Source of the DNA: an uncultured Bacilli bacterium
Lineage (GTDB): Bacteria > Bacillota_I > Bacilli_A > RF39 > UBA660
DNA length: 16,177 nucleotides
Direction: 5' to 3'
Assembly: GCA_947599755.1 (NCBI GenBank)
Contig: CANQFO010000019.1
Span: 1-16,177 of the forward strand
The notes below the pieces were generated by a model. That model saw only the letters and a program-made list of their open reading frames with translations, had not been told where the DNA came from and did no database searches. Of this stretch, positions 7,347-14,149 are shown in pieces. A program made the position numbers and the translations under genes. The number at the start of each line of letters is the position of its first letter. The stretch's first letter is position 1.

Positions 7347-7889
7347 TATTTTTTTTAAAATGCATATCCATTTATCTCCATATTTTTTTTCTTTTATTAC
7401 TTTGTATTGATTAGGATATATGATTTTTTCTTTGTCATTGCTTTCACAAATCAATAATCCATTGTTTTTTAATAGTTGATATTCTGTAATTATTTTTATA
7501 CTTTTTTCTAAGGCGAATGTTTTGTATGGGGGATCTAGAAAGATTAGATCTAGTTGAATATTGTTATTCTTTAGAATTTTTAGGGCTTTTTGGTAATCTG
7601 TATTTATGATTTTGCAATTGTTAATTTGTAAGGAGGCAACGTTTTTTTTGATTGCTTTTATTGCAAATTTATTTTTATCTACTAAATAAGCAAAGCTTGC
7701 TCCTTCACTTATAGCTTCTATTGCTAAATTTCCACTTCCTGAAAATAGATCTAGTACAATGCTTCCTTTGATTTTTTCTTGAATCATTGCAAAAAGACTT
7801 TCCTTTACTCGATCCATTGTTGGTCTTGTTTCAGGAAGGTCATATCCTTCTATTTTTTTTCCTTTATATTTTCCACTAATTATTTTCAC
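7344..7889 (-). CDS. rsmD: 16S rRNA (guanine(966)-N(2))-methyltransferase RsmD
   Basis: S-adenosylmethionine-dependent methyltransferase that modifies G966 (E. coli numbering) of 16S rRNA during small-subunit assembly. At 181 aa it has normal length. Motifs: N-terminal ISGKYKGKKI, then TRPTMDRVKESLF (21-33), SAM-binding LDLFSGSGNL (46-55), and catalytic DPPY (119-122, FLDPPYKTF). Start is GTG at 7889 after AAAGG (7901-7905); a nearby ATG at 7895-7897 is out of frame and hits a stop at once. The first 14 nt overlap the end of the ylbF-like gene, so translation is probably coupled. In Bacillus this gene is ylbH and is followed by coaD; here two surface-protein genes follow instead. Confidence 0.95.
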   Translation of the reverse strand: MKIISGKYKGKKIEGYDLPETRPTMDRVKESLFAMIQEKIKGSIVLDLFSGSGNLAIEAISEGASFAYLVDKNKFAIKAIKKNVASLQINNCKIINTDYQKALKILKNNNIQLDLIFLDPPYKTFALEKSIKIITEYQLLKNNGLLICESNDKEKIIYPNQYKVIKEKKYGDKWICILKKI

Positions 7890-8175
7890 TACTGCATTTT
7901 CCTTTGCTATTATTTGTAATTTTTTTTAATTGCTGATTTATTTGTAAAATTATTAAATTAATGTTTGTTTCTTGTTCTTTGTATTTTTTAAATAAATCAT
8001 TTTTTAAAATTTCTTGTTTTAATTTTTCATCTTTTGTTGTTTGATATTTTTTTACTAATTCTATTAAATTTTTGTCTTGTATTATTTGTTTGTTTAAATA
8101 TTTTATTTGTTTAATTTCTTCTGTTTCATTTAGAATTTTTTTTAAATTGGCAACTTTTTCTATTAACTCTTCCAT
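7876..8175 (-). CDS. ylbF: YlbF/YmcA-family small helical protein
   Basis: 99 aa, almost wholly helical and charged (KNLIELVKKYQTTKDEKLKQEILKNDLFKKYKEQETNINLIILQINQQLKKI). The helix pattern and the position directly before rsmD match YlbF. In B. subtilis, YlbF forms the Y-complex with YmcA and YaaT and acts with RNase Y in mRNA processing, competence and sporulation. Sequence similarity is weak by eye and the assignment rests partly on gene order. ylbG, which lies between ylbF and rsmD in Bacillus, is missing: the two overlap by 14 nt. The start ATG at 8175 has a poor ribosome binding site (only GGT about 11 nt upstream), and an in-frame TAA lies just upstream, so no longer form exists. Confidence 0.75.
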   Translation of the reverse strand: MEELIEKVANLKKILNETEEIKQIKYLNKQIIQDKNLIELVKKYQTTKDEKLKQEILKNDLFKKYKEQETNINLIILQINQQLKKITNNSKGKCSSENN

Positions 8176-8504
8176 AATTATATTTTACCAAATCGTTTGT
8201 ACGAAGTCTATAATCCTTCTTTAATTAAATAAAATATATTGATTTTTGTTGTAAATATAATTTTTATTATATGGGTTGAATTTGTTTTGAGAATTTACCA
8301 TTAAATCAAATATCTTACTAATTTGATGTAATTTATACAAATCTTTTTTTGTAATATAATACATATTTTCTGATTTATAAGTGTGAAATTTTTTTACTTA
8401 TGTAAAAAACAATGCTTCATTAATCGTTAATCGATTGGTACAATAGCATATAAAACTTTTTATTGCTTAAAAAAGTTTATAACTTACTAAAAATTGTCAT
8501 GTAT
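8176..8504. other. AT-rich gap between the ylbE-like and ylbF-like genes
   Basis: 329 bp with no convincing frame on either strand and no tRNA-like fold. It holds a weak hairpin (8453-8478), a tandem TTAATCG repeat (8420-8433), and a TATAAT on the minus strand (8177-8182) too close to the ylbF start to serve it. I found no good promoter for ylbF, though one must be here if the hairpin ends the upstream transcript. Confidence 0.6.
8453..8478 (-). terminator. Weak hairpin downstream of the ylbE-like gene
   Basis: AAACTTTTT (8453-8461) and AAAAAGTTT (8470-8478) pair perfectly around an 8-nt loop, 26 bp after the ylbE-like stop. Only one G-C pair is present, so stability is low and it may not terminate transcription. 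Confidence 0.3.
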
Positions 8505-8726
8505 TTATTTTAATACATCGATAAACGTAGAGATTAGATCAATATTTTTTGATAATTTAGCTAATTTGTCTTCTGGTGTTAGTTTATATGCTTTTTTTGC
8601 TTGTTCTTCTAGCATTTTTAGATTTTTAGCATCTCGATTTAGTAATTTGTACCAGCTTGAATTTTCTCTTAAGTATTGATATATGATGGGATTTGTTTTT
8701 ACATAATTAATTGTAAATAAGTCCAT
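8505..8726 (-). CDS. ylbE: YlbE-like protein
   Basis: 73 aa. The pattern YVKTNPIIYQYLRENSSWYKLLNRDAKNLKMLEEQAKKAY matches the YlbE family: an N-terminal helix ending in a P-x-x-x-x-x-LR-x-x-x-x-WY-x-x-L-x-R block, then a helix with LEE. The C-terminal helix KLSKNIDLISTFIDVLK also fits. Function is unknown in any species, as far as I know. It starts 2 bp after the ylbD-like stop. Its ribosome binding site GAGG lies inside the ylbD-like coding end, so the two are tightly coupled. The same adjacent order occurs in Bacillus subtilis (ylbD-ylbE-ylbF), which strengthens the call. Confidence 0.8.
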   Translation of the reverse strand: MDLFTINYVKTNPIIYQYLRENSSWYKLLNRDAKNLKMLEEQAKKAYKLTPEDKLAKLSKNIDLISTFIDVLK

Positions 8727-8728
8727 GA

Positions 8729-9112
8729 TTAATCCTCAAAATATTTATACATTGGTCTTGGTTCATAGGTGGATGAGTTATTTTTTGGAGTTTTCGTGGT
8801 AGTTAATCCTATGTCTTGTAATAATCCGATTGTTTTTTGTAAATTTGTTACTCCTTTTTGGACTGAGTCTAAGTCTAGGTTTTTAAATGTATTAAAAAGG
8901 TCTTTAAAAGAAACATTTTGATTAGTTTGTGTGGGTGTAAGCGAGGATTGAACGGGTTTTATAGGATTTATATATTCTGACCATATGCTGTTATTTTCTC
9001 CATAAATATCATATAATTCATATAATTTTTGCCATGAAGTTTGTCCTTGCATTACTTTATTAGCAAGTTCTGGATAATTTCTTGCGAAAGATTTAAAGGT
9101 TTCTTTTGACAT
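8729..9112 (-). CDS. ylbD: YlbD-like (putative coat) protein
   Basis: 127 aa. The N-terminal block FKSFARNYPELANKVMQGQTSWQKLYELYDIYGENNSIW matches the YlbD family (F-x-x-F-x-x-x-x-P-x-L-x-x-x-V-x-x-G-x-x-SWQ-x-L-Y-E). The C-terminal YEPRPMYKYFED resembles the family tail. A polar Thr/Gln/Asn-rich linker (57-67) separates these from a helical middle (SFKDLFNTFKNLDLDSVQKGVTNLQKTIGLL). In Bacillus it is annotated as a putative spore coat component, but that role has little direct support and may not apply here. ATG at 9112 follows GGTGAT at good spacing. It lies just downstream of the parC terminator and leads the ylbD-ylbE pair. Confidence 0.8.
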   Translation of the reverse strand: MSKETFKSFARNYPELANKVMQGQTSWQKLYELYDIYGENNSIWSEYINPIKPVQSSLTPTQTNQNVSFKDLFNTFKNLDLDSVQKGVTNLQKTIGLLQDIGLTTTKTPKNNSSTYEPRPMYKYFED

Positions 9113-9126
9113 ACTATCACCACTTT

Positions 9127-9132
9127 ATTATA
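9127..9132 (-). promoter_or_regulatory. Possible -10 element for ylbD-ylbE
   Basis: TATAAT on the minus strand, 14 bp upstream of the ylbD-like ATG and downstream of the parC terminator hairpin. There is no clear -35 at 16-18 bp. A transcript from here would have a leader of only a few bases plus the GGTGAT site. Confidence 0.4.
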
Positions 9133-9143
9133 TGCTTTTTATG

Positions 9144-9181
9144 AAGAAAAAAGAAACAATTGATAGATTGTTTTCTTTTTC
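9144..9181 (-). terminator. Rho-independent terminator of the parE-parC operon
   Basis: On the minus strand, an A-rich left arm ending AAACAAT pairs with ATTGTTTCTTTTTTC around the loop CTATCA, with one bulged base and a long U-rich 3' side. It lies 19 bp after the parC stop and before the ylbD promoter region. Confidence 0.75.
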
Positions 9182-9199
9182 TTTTATATTTAGAAGTTT

Positions 9200-11743
9200 T
9201 TATTTTAGAAAGTCATCGATGGTCATTAGTCGATCATCTATTTCTTGTAAGGATATTTTTTCTTTTGGTTGGATTTCTTCTTTTGAAATATAATCTTCTG
9301 GTTCTATTTTTTCTTTATTGTTTCTCGTTAAGGTGGCAATTTCAAAGGCATCTGTTAACTTGGTTTTAGAAATTTGATTGCCTGTCGAATAACGATCATT
9401 TATGGATAATTCTGTTAATTTTAATGTTTTTATTTCACCATTTTTTATTCCAATATAATTTTTTGAGTCGGTAATTAGTGTTTTGATAACTTTGTATGGA
9501 TTTGATTTGATTTCTCTTATTATTAATAGTCCTCTTCTTGCTCTTGTTGATATTTCAAATTCTGTTAATCTAATTCTTTTTCCTGTACCTTTATCGGTAA
9601 TGATTGTTAGAAATTCATTTTTTTGATAATCGAAATTATTGATAGAAACTAAATTATCATCTTTTAATTTAATTCCTTTTACTCCAGAGGCTTTTACTCC
9701 TACTAAGGGAATTTCTTCAGTAAGATAGCTTAATCCATAACCTGAATTTGTTGCTAAAAAAATGTATTTTTCTTCTTCGATTAATGCATCAATTACGATG
9801 TCTTGTTCTTTTAATTTCATACAACTTGTTGGTTTAGAATATCGTTGTAGTTTAAAATCTTTTAATTTTGAACGTTTAATCATTCCATTTTTAGTTGCGA
9901 TAATTATATTTTTATCTGATGTGAAATCATAAGCAGGGATTGCTGATATTATGCTTTCATCTGGAGCTGTTTCAATGATGTTACTAACGTGTTTTGGCAT
10001 GTCTTTCCATTTTAAATCAGGAATAATATGAACAGGAATATGTAAATAATTCCCTTTTGTAGTAAAGACTAATAAAACATCAGTTGTATTCATTTCATAC
10101 ATTCCTATAATATAGTCTTTTTCTTTTAGTGTAATATCTTCAGGATTTGATGCTGTATAACTGCGGAATGATGTTCTTTTTAAATAACCATCTTTTGTTA
10201 TCATGACTACAACATCTTCTTTTGGTACCATGGCAGTTGTGTCAATTTTAATTTCAGTAATTTCTGCTTTGATGTTTGTTAGTCGTTTTGTTTCATAATT
10301 ACTTTTTACTTCTTTTAAGTCTTTTTTCATTACTGATTTTAATACTTCTTCATTACCAAGGATTGCTGTTAATCCATTAATGATTTTTTCTAAATCAGAC
10401 ATTTCTTTTTCTAAAGCAACTACGTCTGTATTGGTTAATCTATATAATTGTAAAGTTACAATTGCTTCTGCTTGTGCTTCACTAAATTTATATTTTTCTA
10501 TTAAATTTTCTTTGGCATTTTGTTTATTTTTGGATTCTCTGATTGTTTTGATTACTTCATCTAGAATTGAGATGCATTTAATTAATCCTTCTACAATATG
10601 ATATCTTGCTTTGGCATGTGCTAAATCAAATTCTGTTCTTCTTTTTACTACTTCTTTTTGATGATTAATGAAAGCATCTAGTGCTTGTTTTAATCCTAAT
10701 AGTTTTGGTCTACGATTGACTATTGCTACTACGTTAAAATTATAGCTAATTTGCATATCTGTATTTTTTAATAGATAATTGATAATTAAATCTTTATTGG
10801 CATTTTTCTTTAAATCGATTACTACACGAACATCTGCGGCTGATTCATCTCTTACTTCAATTATTCCATCTATCTTTTTATCTAGTCGAATTTCGTCAAT
10901 TTTTTTGACCATTAATGCTTTGTTTACTTCAAATGGAATTTCTGTGATAATTATTGAGGTTGATGTTTTTGTTTCTTCTATTTCATATTTACTTTTTATG
11001 ATAATTCGTCCTCTTCCTGTTTCGTAAGCTTGTTTAATTCCTTCTAATCCTTCAACAATTCCTCCTGTTGGAAAGTCTGGTCCTTTGACATAGTTCATTA
11101 ATTCATCTAATGAGCATTCTGGATGATCAATACGATAAATGGTTGCATCGATGATTTCATTTAAATTATGAGGGGGAATATTTGTGGCATATCCTGCTGA
11201 TATTCCTTGTGCTCCATAGACTAAAAGTGCTGGAAATCTTGCTGGTAATACGGTCGGCTCTATGGTTGTATCATCAAAATTTGGAGAAAATTCTACGGTA
11301 TCTTTATCAATATCTTTTAGCATTTCATTTGATATTTTTGATAATCTTGCTTCTGTATAACGATAAGCAGCAGGGCTATCCCCATCGATTGATCCATTAT
11401 TTCCATGCATATCAATGTAAGGTAGTCTAGTTTTCCATGGCTGACTCATTCTTACCATTGCATCATATATAGATGTATCTCCATGAGGGTGATAATTTCC
11501 GATGACGTCTCCTACTGTTTTGGCGCTTTTTCGATATCCTTTATCGTAAGTATTTTTTTCTTTATGCATGGAATATAAAATTCTTCTTTGGACAGGTTTT
11601 AATCCATCTCTAGCATCAGGAATGGCACGATCTTGGATAATATATTTTGAATAACTTCCAAATCTTTCTCCCATGATATCTTCTAGTGTATAATCAAAAA
11701 TTTTTTCAATTATCTCTTCAGTTTGTTCTTTTTTTCTTGGCAT
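9200..11743 (-). CDS. parC: DNA topoisomerase IV subunit A
   Basis: Cleavage subunit of topoisomerase IV, which decatenates sister chromosomes in an A2B2 complex with ParE. 847 aa, full-length. The breakage-reunion domain starts with YIIQDRAIPDARDGLKPVQRR (about 34-54). KNTYDKGYRKSAKTVGDVIG, YHPHGDTSIYDAM (84-96) and AAYRYTEARL with catalytic Y129 follow. The C-terminal DNA-wrapping propeller repeats VMITKDGYLKR-, IIATKNGMIKR- and ITDKGTGKRI-type blades. The Gly box of GyrA (QRRGGKG) is not present, only TRARRGLLI, and the partner gene is ParE-type; both favour ParC over GyrA. At the quinolone-resistance positions equivalent to S80 and E84 it carries T90 and D94. It starts 14 bp after parE with a weak GGT site, so translation probably depends on parE. 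Confidence 0.95.
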   Translation of the reverse strand: MPRKKEQTEEIIEKIFDYTLEDIMGERFGSYSKYIIQDRAIPDARDGLKPVQRRILYSMHKEKNTYDKGYRKSAKTVGDVIGNYHPHGDTSIYDAMVRMSQPWKTRLPYIDMHGNNGSIDGDSPAAYRYTEARLSKISNEMLKDIDKDTVEFSPNFDDTTIEPTVLPARFPALLVYGAQGISAGYATNIPPHNLNEIIDATIYRIDHPECSLDELMNYVKGPDFPTGGIVEGLEGIKQAYETGRGRIIIKSKYEIEETKTSTSIIITEIPFEVNKALMVKKIDEIRLDKKIDGIIEVRDESAADVRVVIDLKKNANKDLIINYLLKNTDMQISYNFNVVAIVNRRPKLLGLKQALDAFINHQKEVVKRRTEFDLAHAKARYHIVEGLIKCISILDEVIKTIRESKNKQNAKENLIEKYKFSEAQAEAIVTLQLYRLTNTDVVALEKEMSDLEKIINGLTAILGNEEVLKSVMKKDLKEVKSNYETKRLTNIKAEITEIKIDTTAMVPKEDVVVMITKDGYLKRTSFRSYTASNPEDITLKEKDYIIGMYEMNTTDVLLVFTTKGNYLHIPVHIIPDLKWKDMPKHVSNIIETAPDESIISAIPAYDFTSDKNIIIATKNGMIKRSKLKDFKLQRYSKPTSCMKLKEQDIVIDALIEEEKYIFLATNSGYGLSYLTEEIPLVGVKASGVKGIKLKDDNLVSINNFDYQKNEFLTIITDKGTGKRIRLTEFEISTRARRGLLIIREIKSNPYKVIKTLITDSKNYIGIKNGEIKTLKLTELSINDRYSTGNQISKTKLTDAFEIATLTRNNKEKIEPEDYISKEEIQPKEKISLQEIDDRLMTIDDFLK

Positions 11744-11757
11744 TTTACCACTACTTT

Positions 11758-13662
11758 CTAATTTATTTCATAGTTATCTTCTAATGTAAATTCAACATTT
11801 TCATCGATCCATTCTTTTCTAGGTGATACCTCATCTCCCATTAAGACGGAGACTCTTTTTTCTGCTAATTGAGCATCTTCAATATTTACGCGGATTAAAG
11901 TTCTACTACCTGGTTGCATGGTTGTTTCACATAGTTGATCAGCGTTCATTTCACCTAAACCTTTATATCTTTGAATATCACATTTTTTTCCCGCACTTTT
12001 TTGTTTCATTTCTTCAACGGTATAGGCATATTCTATTGCTTTTCCACTTTGAATTTTAAATAATGGCGGTAATGCTACAAATAAGCGTCCATCTTCAATT
12101 AAAGGGCGCATATAGCGGTAGAAGAATGTTAATAATAGACATTGAATATGTCCTCCATCTTCATCTGCATCGCTCATAATAATTACTTTTGAATATTCAC
12201 AATCTTTTATATCAAAGTTTGCTCCATATCCAGCTCCTATTGTATAAATCATTGTATTGATTTCTTCATTTTTTAAGATTTCTTCTTCTTTGGTTTTTTC
12301 TGTATTTAAAACTTTTCCTCTTAAGGGAAGAATGGCTTGATATTTTCTATCTCTTCCTTGTTTAGCTGATCCTCCTGCAGAGTCTCCTTCAACTAGAAAT
12401 AATTCTTTTTTTGTTTTATCTTTGCTTTGGGCAGGGGCTAATTTACCCGAAAGGGAACGTTCTTCTTTTTTTCTGCTTGTTCCTTTACGTGCTTCTTCAC
12501 GAGCTTTTCTTGCTGCTTCTCTAGCAATTTTACTTCTTAAACTTTTGTTAATGATTTCTGTTGCGATTGTTTTATTTTCTTCTAGAAATACACGCATTTG
12601 TTCTGTAACGATTGCATCTACTATTACTCTTGCGCTAGGTGTTCCTAATTTTCCTTTTGTTTGCCCTTCAAATTGCAAAATATTTTCAGGGATATTTAGA
12701 TTAATTACTGCAGTTAATCCTTCTCTTACGTCGCTTCCTTCTAGGGATTTTTCTTTTCCTTTGATAAATCCGTTGTTTTTTGCATAGTCATTAAAAACTC
12801 TTGTTAGTGCTGTTTTGAATCCTACTTCGTGTGTTCCTCCATCTATAGTTTTAACATTATTTACAAAACTAACAATATTTTCATTATAAGAGTCAATATA
12901 TTGCATAGCTATGTGAACTTCTATTTTGTCTTTTTCGCCAAAAATTGGTAAAACTTTGTGAAGAGGTGTTTTGCCTTTATTTAATTCTTCTACAAATTCT
13001 TCTATTCCTTTTTCATAATGAAATTTGGCACTTCTTTCATCTTCTTCATCTATTACTTCTATTGTTATTCCTTTTAGTAAAAAAGCTGATTCTTGCATTC
13101 TTTCGCAAATTGTTGTATAGGAAAAATTTGTGGTAGAAAAAATATCTTGATCTGGTAGAAATCGTACTGTTGTTCCTGTTTTGTTCGTTGTTCCTATTTT
13201 TTTTAATGGTATGGCTACGTGTCCACCATTTTCAAAGCGAATATAGAATTCTTCTTTGTTGTGTTTAATGGTTACTTCCATCCATTTTGATAAGGCATTT
13301 ACTACGCTTGATCCAACACCATGTAATCCACCGGATACTTTATATCCTTCACTTTCAAATTTTCCTCCTGCGTGAAGAACCGTAAAAATTACTTCTGGAG
13401 TTGATTTTCCAGAAGCATGCATGCCTGTTGGTATTCCCCTACCATGATCTTCAATGCTTACCGACTTATCTTTATGAATTGTAATTTTTATGTAATTTCC
13501 AAATCCATTAATTGCTTCATCAATGGAGTTATCTACAATTTCCCATACTAAATGATGTAGGCCTCTTTTGTCTGTTGAACCAATATACATACCTGGTCTT
13601 TTTCTTACAGCTTCTAATCCTTCCAATATTTTTATTGATTTTTCGTCATATTTCAACGTCAT
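11758..13662 (-). CDS. parE: DNA topoisomerase IV subunit B
   Basis: ATPase subunit of topoisomerase IV. 634 aa, full-length. GHKL ATPase motifs: EIVDNSIDEA with catalytic E41 and N45, EDHGRGIPTG (71-80), and GGLHGVGSSVVNALS from 111. Transducer region: DGGTHEVGFKTALTR. Toprim domain: EGDSAGGSAKQGRDR beginning at E425, then D498-A-D500-E-D502 (DADEDGGHIQ). NEEINTMIYTIGAGYG and GHIQ rather than GHIR are ParE-type, unlike GyrB. Most relatives have DGAHIQ; here the Ala is Gly. The C-terminal QRYKGLGEMNADQL block is intact. ATG at 13662 follows AGGAGTGAT. It leads the two-gene operon and has a strong promoter. Confidence 0.96.
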   Translation of the reverse strand: MTLKYDEKSIKILEGLEAVRKRPGMYIGSTDKRGLHHLVWEIVDNSIDEAINGFGNYIKITIHKDKSVSIEDHGRGIPTGMHASGKSTPEVIFTVLHAGGKFESEGYKVSGGLHGVGSSVVNALSKWMEVTIKHNKEEFYIRFENGGHVAIPLKKIGTTNKTGTTVRFLPDQDIFSTTNFSYTTICERMQESAFLLKGITIEVIDEEDERSAKFHYEKGIEEFVEELNKGKTPLHKVLPIFGEKDKIEVHIAMQYIDSYNENIVSFVNNVKTIDGGTHEVGFKTALTRVFNDYAKNNGFIKGKEKSLEGSDVREGLTAVINLNIPENILQFEGQTKGKLGTPSARVIVDAIVTEQMRVFLEENKTIATEIINKSLRSKIAREAARKAREEARKGTSRKKEERSLSGKLAPAQSKDKTKKELFLVEGDSAGGSAKQGRDRKYQAILPLRGKVLNTEKTKEEEILKNEEINTMIYTIGAGYGANFDIKDCEYSKVIIMSDADEDGGHIQCLLLTFFYRYMRPLIEDGRLFVALPPLFKIQSGKAIEYAYTVEEMKQKSAGKKCDIQRYKGLGEMNADQLCETTMQPGSRTLIRVNIEDAQLAEKRVSVLMGDEVSPRKEWIDENVEFTLEDNYEIN

Positions 13663-13694
13663 GTATTATCACTCCTAATATCTAACTACAAATT

Positions 13695-13723
13695 ATTATA
13701 ACCGATATCGGTGTTCTTTTCAA
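13695..13723 (-). promoter_or_regulatory. Promoter of the parE-parC operon
   Basis: Minus strand: TTGAAA (13718-13723), 17-bp spacer, TATAAT (13695-13700). Five of six -35 bases and all -10 bases match the sigma-A consensus. Transcription would start near 13688, giving a leader of about 26 nt with AGGAGTGAT as ribosome binding site. Confidence 0.8.
13701..13712. promoter_or_regulatory. Perfect palindrome inside the parE promoter spacer
   Basis: ACCGATATCGGT, a 12-bp perfect palindrome, fills two thirds of the 17-bp spacer and touches the -10 box. It is clearly GC-richer than the surrounding DNA and I see no other copy in the window. A protein bound here would block RNA polymerase. Confidence 0.5.
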
Positions 13724-14091
13724 ACAAACTTTATTTTTTTTTCTGATTTTTATTAGGATATATTGACTAATGATTATAAAATTTAAACGTTTTATTTTTA
13801 AATGAATTTTTTTGTATTGATTTTAGTACTTTTACTATTAATACTATAATAATAAGAAAAAATTTAATTTATTTTATTAATTAAGTGTGATTTAAATTAT
13901 TTGGTAAGTGTTCAATATTGTGATATTTAGTATTTTTTTATCTTTTTTATTTTAGTGACTCTTAATTTTACAAATTTTTTAAATTCCTTAATAAGGTTAT
14001 AATTTTGTTGTTAGTTTTTAATAGAGTTTATTCTTTTTAAAATTAACTTTTTAGAAAAATTATTAGGAAATATTTTATTATTTGTTGCTCA

Positions 14092-14120
14092 TAGACTTTT
14101 AAATAGAAAATTGATATAAT
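14092..14120 (+). promoter_or_regulatory. Promoter of the 413-aa gene
   Basis: Extended -10 TGATATAAT (TG at 14112-14113, TATAAT at 14115-14120), with TAGACT (14092-14097) as a four-of-six -35 at 17 bp. Transcription would start near 14127, and the ribosome binding site AGGTAGGA lies shortly after. Confidence 0.65.
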
Positions 14121-14149
14121 GGATAAAAATAAAAGGTAGGAATAGTGGT

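Larger units (their letters stand above)
13663..14149. other. AT-rich divergent gap between parE and the 413-aa gene
   Basis: 487 bp. It holds the parE promoter with its palindrome at the left, and the plus-strand promoter at the right end. Between them (about 13724-14091) it is almost pure A/T, with no frame, tRNA or rRNA. The only notable item in the middle is the short palindrome CCTTA-A-TAAGG (13986-13996). Confidence 0.6.

Noticed and set aside
8177..8182. TATAAT directly before the ylbF-like start as its promoter
   Set aside because: Transcription would begin inside the coding sequence, so it cannot give the full protein; it is probably chance in AT-rich DNA.
8420..8433. Tandem repeat TTAATCG-TTAATCG
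   Set aside because: Only two short copies, no link to a promoter or gene; chance is likely.
9200..13662. Gyrase (gyrA-gyrB) rather than topoisomerase IV
   Set aside because: B before A with a short gap, NEEINTMIYTIGAG and GHIQ in the B subunit, and no QRRGGKG box in the A subunit favour ParE-ParC.
13986..13996. CCTTA-A-TAAGG palindrome as an operator
   Set aside because: It is over 90 bp upstream of the nearest promoter, is only 11 bp, and lies in DNA where such AT-rich palindromes arise easily.
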